29,085 nt of DNA from a virus. A program made the position numbers and the translations under genes. Shown in pieces: positions 6,543 to 10,860 of this stretch. Below the pieces are notes generated by a model. It searched no databases. It saw only the letters and a list, made by a program, of their open reading frames with translations, and was not told where the DNA came from. Every line of letters starts with the position of its first letter. The first letter of the stretch is position 1. The stretch lies in IMG/VR virus record IMGVR_UViG_3300032116_001001, positions 1-29,085 of that record. One strand, written 5' to 3'.

Positions 6543-6610
6543 TCTCTTCCTCTCTTAATCATAAGGTAGCCTACCAGTAGGACAGCTCCCATTACCAGCC
6601 AGTAGCTCAT
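6539..6610 (-). CDS. 23-residue single-pass membrane peptide
   Basis: ATG 6610 overlaps the TGA of the gene before it, and its own TGA overlaps the ATG of the gene after it (ATGA at both ends). GAGAGG lies upstream. The product begins MSYWLVMGAVLLVGYLM and ends IKRGRE: a 16-residue hydrophobic span with a basic C-terminus, so a single membrane segment with a cytosolic tail. Position two genes upstream of the lysin makes a very small holin or antiholin-like role worth testing, but length alone cannot show it. Confidence 0.6.
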   Translation of the reverse strand: MSYWLVMGAVLLVGYLMIKRGRE

Positions 6611-6849
6611 CTACTAGCCTCTCTCACGATTGCCGTAATATCCAACGGCTGACCTACTAGGTAGGCGTCATCATCATCTGTTGTCCAGCCCGATACCAGT
6701 ATCCTTACAGCTGTCGGTGAGGTTGCTATCCAGGCAAGAGCCTCTCTCTCGCTGTTGCCACCCCACTCGGCGTTCCCGCTCTCGTCTACTACCTCATATA
6801 ACAGGATAAGTTCCTGCTTGGGTGGGTGAAAGCTAATCACTTCTCCCAT
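6607..6849 (-). CDS. Hypothetical 80-residue protein
   Basis: TAATG overlap with the preceding gene and a GAGGTGG ribosome site. It begins MGEVISFHPPKQELILLYEVVDESGNAEWGG and continues as an alternating strand/helix pattern with an acidic DDDDAY turn. It resembles a small alpha/beta fold; no motif recognised. Part of the leftward small-gene operon. Confidence 0.75.
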   Translation of the reverse strand: MGEVISFHPPKQELILLYEVVDESGNAEWGGNSEREALAWIATSPTAVRILVSGWTTDDDDAYLVGQPLDITAIVREASR

Positions 6850-6974
6850 TACGCCACCTCATCTAGTTTATTTTGGCACTTAGAGCAGTAAACATCGTCG
6901 CCTTCCCAATAACCAGCTCGACCGCAATGCCACCACGATATATCTTGATCCTCTTTCAGCTCCCACTTACTCAT
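6849..6974 (-). CDS. 41-residue zinc-knuckle protein
   Basis: Start ATG 6974 lies within the end of the preceding gene (8-bp overlap); the stop forms TAATG with the next. HCGR at 16-17 and YCSKC at 30-33 give four possible zinc ligands (His16, Cys17, Cys30, Cys33). Trp-rich in between (SWWHCGRAGYWEGDDVY). One of several unrelated-looking zinc microproteins on this strand. Function unknown. Confidence 0.65.
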   Translation of the reverse strand: MSKWELKEDQDISWWHCGRAGYWEGDDVYCSKCQNKLDEVA

Positions 6975-7188
6975 TGTCGCCCTCTTCCTCTCCAAATAAT
7001 TTAGTCCAGCACGCAGGGTGCGTACCGGATATCAACAGTTCTCGATCCTCTGCCGACATATCAGGGAAGGCATTTTGAATATACTCTCCCCCTTGCCAGC
7101 TCTCTACCGCTTGGCGATCCAAGCTCCATACCTCGTACTGGTCACAGACACAGCAAGGTTTAGTTTTAACTACAATAGTGTCACTCAT
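6967..7188 (-). CDS. 73-residue conserved actinophage zinc protein
   Basis: ATG 7188 is preferred over a start 14 codons upstream because GAGGGAGAGGGC precedes it directly. Cys12/Cys13 and Cys15 form a CxxC, and His57/Cys60 (THPACW) the second half. The core WQGGEYIQNAFPDMSAEDRELLISGTHPACW matches a widespread actinobacterial and actinophage hypothetical-protein pattern (helix, then S.EDRELLI.G..P.CW). Role unknown. Confidence 0.8.
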   Translation of the reverse strand: MSDTIVVKTKPCCVCDQYEVWSLDRQAVESWQGGEYIQNAFPDMSAEDRELLISGTHPACWTKLFGEEEGDNE

Positions 7189-7303
7189 TGCCCTCTCCCT
7201 CTGTCGTATTAAATAGCCTGTCCAAGGCACGGTTTGCCTTGTTCAGCGTGGCGATAGCTTCCGCTATCTCCCTCTCCATTAGTTGCTCCATTGACTCGCT
7301 CAT
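7181..7303 (-). CDS. Hypothetical 40-residue helical protein
   Basis: ATGA overlap with the gene before it and an 8-bp overlap with the gene after it. The product begins MSESMEQLMEREIAEAIATL and continues with LNKANRALDRLFN: one continuous amphipathic helix, likely a small coiled-coil or partner peptide. The C-terminal EGEGNE is encoded by the ribosome site of the next gene. Confidence 0.6.
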   Translation of the reverse strand: MSESMEQLMEREIAEAIATLNKANRALDRLFNTTEGEGNE

Positions 7304-7443
7304 ACCTTTACTCTCTTTCCGTATCGTCTATCGTGATAGCTTTTATATTCTTTTATCCACGCTGTTACGCACTTAGGGCAGGTGTTCAGCCCACTTAATT
7401 GCTCCGTTGGTATAGCAATACCGCACTTCTCGCACTCGCTCAT
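7300..7443 (-). CDS. 47-residue zinc-ribbon protein
   Basis: Cys4-x2-Cys7 (CEKC) and Cys22-x2-Cys25 (CPKC) make a classical four-cysteine ribbon, followed by a basic helix (AWIKEYKSYHDRRYGKRVKV) suited to nucleic-acid binding. The start is 2 bp after the upstream stop, with GAAAGAGAG in front. It ends in ATGA coupling to the next gene. Confidence 0.7.
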   Translation of the reverse strand: MSECEKCGIAIPTEQLSGLNTCPKCVTAWIKEYKSYHDRRYGKRVKV

Positions 7444-7445
7444 AG

Positions 7446-7589
7446 TTATATCTCTCTTTCATAGTTTGGTTGGTTGGGAGCGCAAGCTACGCAATAGGGG
7501 CGAGTATCGCCCTCTAGCTCTCCCGTAGGCGTAGCCCATAGAATATCGTCAGCTTCATAATCCTTCAAGCATTGAGCGCAGGTAGTCAT
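7446..7589 (-). CDS. 47-residue zinc-ribbon protein
   Basis: ATG 7589 overlaps the stop of an 18-residue ORF (ATGA), so it is chosen over an upstream in-frame ATG at 7604. Cys4-x2-Cys7 (CAQC) and Cys33-x2-Cys36 (CVAC) are the ligands; the loop LKDYEADDILWATPTGELEGDTRPY is acidic, unlike the basic neighbouring ribbon. More likely protein-binding than DNA-binding; inference only. Confidence 0.7.
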   Translation of the reverse strand: MTTCAQCLKDYEADDILWATPTGELEGDTRPYCVACAPNQPNYEREI

Positions 7590-7642
7590 ATCTTGCACCC
7601 GCATTCTTTCACCGGCACTAGGTGATCCCCGCATATAGTCAT
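7586..7642 (-). CDS. 18-residue Cys-containing minigene
   Basis: A complete ATG...TGA frame whose start overlaps the upstream stop and whose stop overlaps the downstream start (ATGA at both ends). The peptide starts MTICGDHLVPV and ends KECGCKI, with Cys4, His7, Cys14 and Cys16 as possible metal ligands. Such a frame could serve only to carry ribosomes between genes. The double coupling argues it is translated; whether the peptide has a function is unknown. Confidence 0.4.
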   Translation of the reverse strand: MTICGDHLVPVKECGCKI

Positions 7643-7791
7643 ATTTTTACCTTTCCATAAGCTAATAGCTCTCCCTCTTTGGAGAATTCTGCGTCACAAT
7701 TACCGCAATAAACAGCACCACACTTACAATCGTGGTCGTCCGTATCCATAGAATAAAGCTCCTCGCTCTCGCACTCTTTACATATAGTCAT
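7639..7791 (-). CDS. 50-residue multi-cysteine zinc protein
   Basis: Six cysteines, Cys4, Cys7, Cys22, Cys24, Cys29 and Cys32 (CKEC, CKC, CGNC), with HDCKCGAVYCGNC resembling a compact zinc ribbon or half of a two-zinc domain. ATGA coupling on both sides. Acidic centre and a short basic end. Function unknown. Confidence 0.65.
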   Translation of the reverse strand: MTICKECESEELYSMDTDDHDCKCGAVYCGNCDAEFSKEGELLAYGKVKI

Positions 7792-7997
7792 TCGCTCTCT
7801 CCCTCTTTCTGTAATTTATCGTGCCACTCTGTGCTGTACAGGGTGATAGATAATCCTCGCTCTCTTGCGTACCTTATAGCTTCATATACATTCTCCATAT
7901 CAGCAATAAAAGTATCCTGCTCTTGCCCTAGCACCCACTTAAACACTTGCCAGTATGTGCCGTGTCCCCCTGTCTCCGTCTCGTATGCCTTAATCAT
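7788..7997 (-). CDS. Hypothetical 69-residue protein
   Basis: ATG 7997 with the strong site AAGGAGAGAGC. Begins MIKAYETETGGHGTYWQVFKW and continues with a helix (ADMENVYEAIRYARERG) and a strand (LSITLYSTEWHD): a small beta-alpha-beta unit. The tail EGESE is encoded by the next gene's ribosome site. No family recognised. Confidence 0.75.
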   Translation of the reverse strand: MIKAYETETGGHGTYWQVFKWVLGQEQDTFIADMENVYEAIRYARERGLSITLYSTEWHDKLQKEGESE

Positions 7998-8176
7998 TCG
8001 CTCTCTCCTTCTATTGTTACGTCAATGCAGGGATAAAGGTCATTGGTCTTTACCATTTCATAGACCCATTCCATAAATTGTTCTGCTGCATACTCTTGTG
8101 GGTCGGATATGAGATAACCCATCTCCCGCTCTTGAGATATATCTATATGTAGTTTAAGTGTTGCTATCGCCTTCAT
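7994..8176 (-). CDS. Hypothetical 60-residue protein
   Basis: AAGGAGGAAGAGG precedes ATG 8176. It begins MKAIATLKLHIDISQEREMG, has a helix with AAEQFMEWVYEMVKTND, and ends CIDVTIEGESE: a beta-alpha-beta pattern resembling a compact strand-swapped dimer. Coupled by ATGA to both neighbours. Function unknown. Confidence 0.75.
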   Translation of the reverse strand: MKAIATLKLHIDISQEREMGYLISDPQEYAAEQFMEWVYEMVKTNDLYPCIDVTIEGESE

Positions 8177-8313
8177 TCCTCTTCCTCCTTATCTATACAA
8201 GCGGGACAGATATTGCCCTCGCCCTCTTGCTCGTCATACTCTCTCTCACACTCTCCGCATTTGATCTCGTTGAGCTGGTGATTGCTCCAGGGGTCGCCGT
8301 CGTAGTAACTCAC
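8173..8313 (-). CDS. 46-residue acidic zinc-ribbon protein
   Basis: GTG 8313 overlaps the stop of the gene before it (GTGA). Cys19-x2-Cys22 (CGEC) and Cys36-x2-Cys39 (CPAC) form the ribbon; the N-terminus YYDGDPWSNHQ and the Glu-rich end are acidic. A zinc-ribbon microprotein likely to bind protein. It ends in ATGA coupling. Confidence 0.7.
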   Translation of the reverse strand: MSYYDGDPWSNHQLNEIKCGECEREYDEQEGEGNICPACIDKEEEE

Positions 8314-8618
8314 TCGTTGCCCTCTGCCTCTAACATCTCCGCGATTGCGTCGCTAACTGTCTGCGGATTGCTCGCGTACTCTTTCAATGCGTCGGCCAGG
8401 TAATCAAGCTCCAAGTATCCAAGGGCTACGCCCTGCGGAATCTGTACGGCCTCGCCGTACTCTTCCTCTCCGTATCCGATAAGACCAAGGAAGACCGTCG
8501 CCGGTGTTGGATAGTTGTAATTACGAGACCACTCAAAAAGCGCGGTGGTGTGTTCAGCTCCTTTTCGTGGATCCTCATAGATAGCCCAAGTGTTGCGTGT
8601 TGCTGTCTCTGTGTTCAT
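8310..8618 (-). CDS. Hypothetical 102-residue protein
   Basis: ATG 8618 is preferred over far-upstream in-frame starts because GGAGAGCGAAAG precedes it and it overlaps the previous stop. The sequence has TWAIYEDPRKGAEHTTALFEWSRNYNYPTPATVFLGLIGYGEEEYGE, then the helix LGYLELDYLADALKEYASNP and an acidic helix to the end. A mixed alpha/beta fold; no known family recognised. Confidence 0.75.
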   Translation of the reverse strand: MNTETATRNTWAIYEDPRKGAEHTTALFEWSRNYNYPTPATVFLGLIGYGEEEYGEAVQIPQGVALGYLELDYLADALKEYASNPQTVSDAIAEMLEAEGNE

Positions 8619-8827
8619 CTTTCGCTCTCCTTCTCTTTCTGTAGTTGTTTCTCGATTTCTCTCACAGCTTCGTTTAATGTAGAGGCTAGAATCCTCACGC
8701 CTTCCACGCGGAAGTCGTACGGCGTGGAATACTTTCCCGATCCTTTTGTTATGTGAATCCCCTGATAGAAGTAGGAAGTGCCCCACTCTCCTTTGTACTT
8801 TGTAACGCCTTGTGGAATTCTTGCCAC
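8615..8827 (-). CDS. Hypothetical 70-residue protein, strand-rich N-terminus
   Basis: GTG 8827, with AGAGGGCGAC directly upstream, is chosen over a start 17 codons earlier that lies in a hairpin. It begins MARIPQGVTKYKGEWGTSYFYQG, then RVEGVRILASTLNEAVREIEKQLQ. The Tyr/Gly strand pattern followed by a helix resembles the small three-stranded domains at the N-terminus of phage integrases and AP2-like DNA binders; this is a loose resemblance only. Confidence 0.7.
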   Translation of the reverse strand: MARIPQGVTKYKGEWGTSYFYQGIHITKGSGKYSTPYDFRVEGVRILASTLNEAVREIEKQLQKEKESER

Positions 8828-8854
8828 TTCGTCGCCCTCTTTCTCTTTCTCTTG

Positions 8855-8900
8855 TCTGCTAGTTGCAGAATACCACACTCTACCGGATAAGCAGAGTGTG
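8855..8900 (-). promoter_or_regulatory. Two tandem perfect stem-loops in the 84-bp gap
   Basis: In the leftward transcript the first stem-loop pairs 8 bp (arms 8893-8900 and 8874-8881, 11-nt loop). The second pairs 5 bp (arms 8865-8869 and 8855-8859, 5-nt loop). They fill one of the few gaps in the small-gene operon. No U-run follows, so they are more likely RNA-stability or processing elements than terminators. I see no ribozyme core here. Confidence 0.45.
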
Positions 8901-8911
8901 ATATTACGCCT

Positions 8912-9043
8912 CTAGTATTCTCGCCCCGTTGCCTTGGTAAAGAGCCACCAAGCGCCCTCTACCACAGCCCACAGCACCAGCGCTCCCACAATCAAGACCG
9001 CAAAGCTCAGCAAGATCGATCCTAAATAAATGAGCTCGCTCAT
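8912..9043 (-). CDS. 43-residue single-pass membrane protein
   Basis: ATG 9043 overlaps the upstream TGA, with AGAGAGGGCGAGCG in front. The product starts MSELIYLGSILLSFAVLIVG and continues ALVLWAVVEGAWWLFTKATGREY: a long hydrophobic span of about 25 residues with an aromatic belt and a short basic tail. Likely a small inner-membrane protein; a holin-like or superinfection-exclusion role is possible but unproven. Confidence 0.7.
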   Translation of the reverse strand: MSELIYLGSILLSFAVLIVGALVLWAVVEGAWWLFTKATGREY

Positions 9044-9225
9044 CGCTCGCCCTCTCTCTCGACTGTAATCTCTCGTGCTGTCCAGGCTTCATCGTTGCCG
9101 TCTAAATCTTGCGGCTCTTGAACCTGCAACACGATCATCGAGATGAGGTTATTCATCTGATCGTCGGTAAGTGGTGAATCGGTGGTGAACTTTACGGTGA
9201 TCGAGTGCTTCATTAGCTCGCTCAT
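9040..9225 (-). CDS. Hypothetical 61-residue protein
   Basis: ATG 9225, with AGAGGGGGCG upstream, forms TAATG with the previous gene; ATG 9213 is an alternative. It begins MSELMKHSITVKFTTDSPLTDDQMNNLISMIV and ends with an acidic, basic-capped helix. A strand followed by a helix with Asp/Asn at the cap; function unknown. Confidence 0.7.
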   Translation of the reverse strand: MSELMKHSITVKFTTDSPLTDDQMNNLISMIVLQVQEPQDLDGNDEAWTAREITVEREGER

Positions 9226-9380
9226 TAGTTCGCCCCCTCTAGTGTCCAAATGTCTTCAATGTATTGACGGTGATAATCTGCGTATTTTATAAAATCGGCT
9301 AGGCTGTCGAACTCTTTCTCGCCTTCAAATTTGGGAGAGTGTCCGGCTTCTTCTCTCTTCACGATGTAGAACTTTAGCAT
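9225..9380 (-). CDS. Hypothetical 51-residue protein
   Basis: ATG 9380 has AGAGGAAAATAAA upstream. The sequence begins MLKFYIVKREEAGHSPKFEG, then EFDSLADFIKYADYHRQYIEDIWTLEGAN: a strand and a helix, resembling small phage proteins annotated only as hypothetical. Coupled by TAATG to the next gene. Confidence 0.65.
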   Translation of the reverse strand: MLKFYIVKREEAGHSPKFEGEKEFDSLADFIKYADYHRQYIEDIWTLEGAN

Positions 9381-9410
9381 TTTATTTTCCTCTTTCTGTT
9401 AGGTCGAGCT

Positions 9411-9423
9411 CTATACGGTATAG
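9411..9423. promoter_or_regulatory. Perfect 6-1-6 palindrome, possible operator or stem-loop
   Basis: CTATAC-G-GTATAG is perfectly symmetric and is itself flanked by TCGA on both sides (9404-9407 and 9425-9428). It lies in the 50-bp gap between two small genes, 8 bp beyond the stop of the 87-residue gene. It could be an operator for an internal promoter or a short stem-loop; no promoter is evident beside it. Confidence 0.4.
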
Positions 9424-9430
9424 ATCGAAT

Positions 9431-9694
9431 TTACTTGTCTGTGTTATGTGAATTTATAAGTGAGACGAACTGATCGTGACTTAGGCTTTCAAAGAGAATC
9501 TGAGCGACAATGTCATTGAGCTCATTTTGCACTTCGGTCTCATCATCACGCAGAGAATTATCAAAGCCGACCGCTTTAGTGATTACACGATCGAGGCATT
9601 TCATCATTTCTGTCGAGGCTTCGACCACGATATCGGTGAAGGCTTGGTGCTGTGTCGCCTCGATCCATTCTTTCTCATTCTTGATTATGTCCAT
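9431..9694 (-). CDS. Hypothetical 87-residue helical protein downstream of the hammerhead
   Basis: ATG 9694 has AAGGAG at 9701-9706, which directly touches the 3' strand of the hammerhead ribozyme. Product: MDIIKNEKEWIEATQHQAF, then VVEASTEMMKCLDRVITKA and an acidic region NSLRDDETEVQNELNDIVAQILFESL: all-alpha, acidic, coiled-coil-like. No motif. It is the first gene on the 3' fragment left by ribozyme cleavage. Confidence 0.75.
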   Translation of the reverse strand: MDIIKNEKEWIEATQHQAFTDIVVEASTEMMKCLDRVITKAVGFDNSLRDDETEVQNELNDIVAQILFESLSHDQFVSLINSHNTDK

Positions 9695-9706
9695 TTTTTT
9701 CTCCTT

Positions 9707-9758
9707 GGTCTCATCAGTAGCCGATTTACGGCTAGACCGCCCGAAGGCGGTTTCGACC
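9707..9758 (-). ncRNA. Type II hammerhead self-cleaving ribozyme
   Basis: Read leftward as RNA, every element of the hammerhead consensus is present in order. Stem II strand GGUC (9758-9755); core GAAA (9754-9751). Stem III: A9751 pairs U9736 and CCGCC (9750-9746) pairs GGCGG (9741-9737), closed by UUCG. Cleavage triplet GUC ends at C9735. Stem I UAGCCG (9734-9729) pairs CGGCUA (9723-9718) around UAAAU; core CUGAUGA (9717-9711); stem II strand GACC (9710-9707). Stems I and III are closed and stem II is open, so this is type II. Predicted cut: between 9735 and 9734. The first G of stem II is the last base of the upstream gene's UAG stop (9760-9758), and the ribosome site AAGGAG follows GACC immediately. 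Type II hammerheads are known in bacteria and phages; this placement is the point of interest. Confidence 0.93.
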
Positions 9759-10078
9759 TATTCGTTGCTGAGTCGGATAACTTTCTCGGTGGCTTCACCG
9801 AGCTCGCTATCTGCATTTTCCCATTCTGCAAAGAGAGAGCGAAGGCGATTGAATCGGATCGAATTGATTGACTCTTCAACTGTCCAACCGATGATTTTCA
9901 GAATCTCATTCTCGACTTCGTCTCGCTTTGCTTCGGCTTTCGCCTCTTTGACTTGCGCTCTGTACATTGCGAAGTCGGATCGAGCGGCGCTTTGCTTGCA
10001 AGGGTGGAAGCGGAATTCGGTTTCGTCGCTGGTGGTGAAACCGCAGTTAATGCAACCCATATCGGTCTTGATAGTCAT
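9758..10078 (-). CDS. 106-residue protein with N-terminal zinc knuckle
   Basis: ATG 10078 has AAGGGG 7 nt upstream and is preferred over a start 21 codons earlier. Cys9-x2-Cys12 (CINC) and His25/Cys27 (FHPC) form a zinc knuckle; a long basic-acidic helix follows (RAQVKEAKAEAKRDEVENEILKIIG) and then two further helices. A C2HC finger with a coiled coil suggests a small nucleic-acid-associated protein. Its UAG stop starts the hammerhead stem, so ribosome termination here may affect ribozyme folding. Confidence 0.75.
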   Translation of the reverse strand: MTIKTDMGCINCGFTTSDETEFRFHPCKQSAARSDFAMYRAQVKEAKAEAKRDEVENEILKIIGWTVEESINSIRFNRLRSLFAEWENADSELGEATEKVIRLSNE

Positions 10079-10088
10079 TTTTATCCCC

Positions 10089-10307
10089 TTATCTTTCTGA
10101 CTTAATCTGATCGTATAAATCGCCAAGTTGGCTTTGAACAAGTTGCTCGGTCACGCTTTCCAAAATGCGGTGACGGTTGAAACTGAGAAGCCCATTTGAA
10201 TCTTTGGCTTCTCTTAATGCGATTGATTGCTGATTGTGCAGAAACATCAAGAGCGTTTCTAAATCACGATCAGAGAGTTCGATTACGATTTTTTTACGAT
10301 CGTTCAT
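10089..10307 (-). CDS. Hypothetical 72-residue protein, first gene of the leftward operon
   Basis: ATG 10307, with AGAGGC upstream. MNDRKKIVIELSDRDLETLLMFLHNQQS followed by two helices (REAKDSN, ILESVTEQLVQSQLGDLYDQIK). The product is small, acidic and strand-helix-helix; the first strand with SDRDLETLL resembles ribbon-helix-helix or small regulator starts, but this is only a resemblance. It is the first gene after the control region. Confidence 0.75.
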   Translation of the reverse strand: MNDRKKIVIELSDRDLETLLMFLHNQQSIALREAKDSNGLLSFNRHRILESVTEQLVQSQLGDLYDQIKSER

Positions 10308-10321
10308 TGTTGCCTCTTTTC

Positions 10322-10338
10322 TAGTGGCTTTTCCACTA
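10322..10338 (-). promoter_or_regulatory. Leader hairpin before the first leftward gene
   Basis: TAGTGG (10322-10327) pairs perfectly with CCACTA (10333-10338) around a 5-nt loop, 15 bp upstream of the first leftward gene start at 10307. It may protect the message 5' end or affect access to the ribosome site AGAGGC. Confidence 0.4.
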
Positions 10339-10401
10339 AGAGAAAAGTACCGGACTCTGCCCTATATCGGAAGCATTTAAGAGAAAAATCTTTATAACAG
10401 T

Positions 10402-10461
10402 TTGGTAACGGAATGCTGTGAACTTTCTGAGCTTTAAGTTACCAGCGAGTATTGTTACCAG
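10402..10461. promoter_or_regulatory. Three GTTACCA-type repeats (operator or iteron candidate)
   Basis: GTTACCAG occurs at 10438-10445 and 10454-10461 (16 bp apart), and a reverse copy TTGGTAAC at 10402-10409. The units flank TATAAA-like hexamers for leftward transcription (minus strand at 10391-10396 and 10488-10493). This is a possible site for a phage regulator; three copies only, so tentative. Confidence 0.4.
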
Positions 10462-10487
10462 GTCTGGCTACTCAGTAACTTACGAGC

Positions 10488-10517
10488 TTTATACGATCGT
10501 CGAGTCTGATCGATTAA
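10488..10517 (-). promoter_or_regulatory. Weak candidate promoter for the leftward operon
   Basis: On the minus strand, TATAAA (10493-10488) follows TTAATC (10517-10512) at 18-bp spacing. The first LexA-like dyad lies just upstream of the -35 position. The -35 hexamer is poor, and a second TATAAA at 10396-10391 is an alternative, so the start site is uncertain. Confidence 0.25.
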
Positions 10518-10521
10518 CTGC

Positions 10522-10535
10522 CGAACACCTGTTCG
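10522..10535. promoter_or_regulatory. LexA/SOS-box-like dyad 1
   Basis: CGAAC-ACCT-GTTCG is a perfect dyad matching the actinobacterial LexA core (TCGAAC-N4-GTTCGA), extended outward by GCCG/CGGC. It lies 215 bp upstream of the leftward operon. Host LexA could repress the early genes until DNA damage; a phage repressor of similar specificity is an alternative. Confidence 0.6.
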
Positions 10536-10557
10536 ACGGCTAGAGATATTGACGGGG

Positions 10558-10571
10558 CGAACACTTGTTCG
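10558..10571. promoter_or_regulatory. LexA/SOS-box-like dyad 2
   Basis: CGAAC-ACTT-GTTCG, again a perfect core dyad, exactly 36 bp from dyad 1. A TTGACG -35-like hexamer (10549-10554, plus strand) adjoins it, but no good -10 follows at normal spacing. Two such sites close together make chance unlikely. Confidence 0.6.
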
Positions 10572-10614
10572 GGTCTGCCGGATACAGAGAAAGCCCTGCG
10601 ATTCTTTCCAATAC

Positions 10615-10659
10615 TTATCCACAGCCTTGTCCACAGCCTGTGCATAACCCTGTGGACAG
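10615..10659. other. Array of four DnaA-box-like 9-mers at 12-bp spacing (origin candidate)
   Basis: TTATCCACA (10615-10623) and TTGTCCACA (10627-10635) on the plus strand, then TGTGCATAA (10639-10647) and TGTGGACAG (10651-10659), which read TTATGCACA and CTGTCCACA on the other strand. Two match TTATNCACA perfectly and one matches the actinobacterial TTGTCCACA form. Each 9-mer is followed by a 3-bp spacer (GCC, GCC, CCC), so all starts are 12 bp apart. The outer part also forms a 9-bp inverted repeat. This suggests host DnaA binding and a replication origin, with an A/T-rich stretch about 80 bp to the right. Confidence 0.7.
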
Positions 10660-10799
10660 CTCACAGCGCGGTCGGGCGTGTCGCTGACGGTGACCCCCCC
10701 TTGTTTAATGCCGGAGTGGGTAGTGTTATGTACCCTACAAAAAAATATTTGCTAAAGTGAAATCCCCGTAATATGGCTCTGACCTGCGGTTATGTACTG

Positions 10800-10815
10800 T
10801 GTGACTAACGTCACA
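10800..10815. promoter_or_regulatory. CRP/GlxR-type binding site
   Basis: TGTGA-CTAACG-TCACA matches TGTGA-N6-TCACA, the CRP-family site used by actinobacterial GlxR/Crp proteins, with an additional C/G pair inside. Its centre is about 60 bp upstream of the start predicted from the promoter at 10831-10860, the classical class I activator position. Confidence 0.55.
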
Positions 10816-10830
10816 TTATCAAAACGGGAA

Positions 10831-10860
10831 TTGGTCTAAATTTCCTGCCTTATATATAGT
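10831..10860 (+). promoter_or_regulatory. Candidate late promoter for the packaging/structural operon
   Basis: TTGGTC (10831-10836), 18-bp spacer, TATAGT (10855-10860). Both hexamers fit a sigma-70-type promoter reasonably. Transcription would begin near 10867, giving a structured leader of about 330 nt before the terminase start. The CRP-like site just upstream supports regulated activity. Confidence 0.5.

Noticed and set aside
9510-10100. Long plus-strand frame opposite the small genes
   Set aside because: Ser-rich antisense shadow of the 9431-9694 and 9758-10078 genes, which have ribosome sites and motifs.
10455-10664. 69-codon minus-strand frame in the control region
   Set aside because: It covers the LexA-like and DnaA-like site arrays, has no good ribosome site, and its product looks random and basic.
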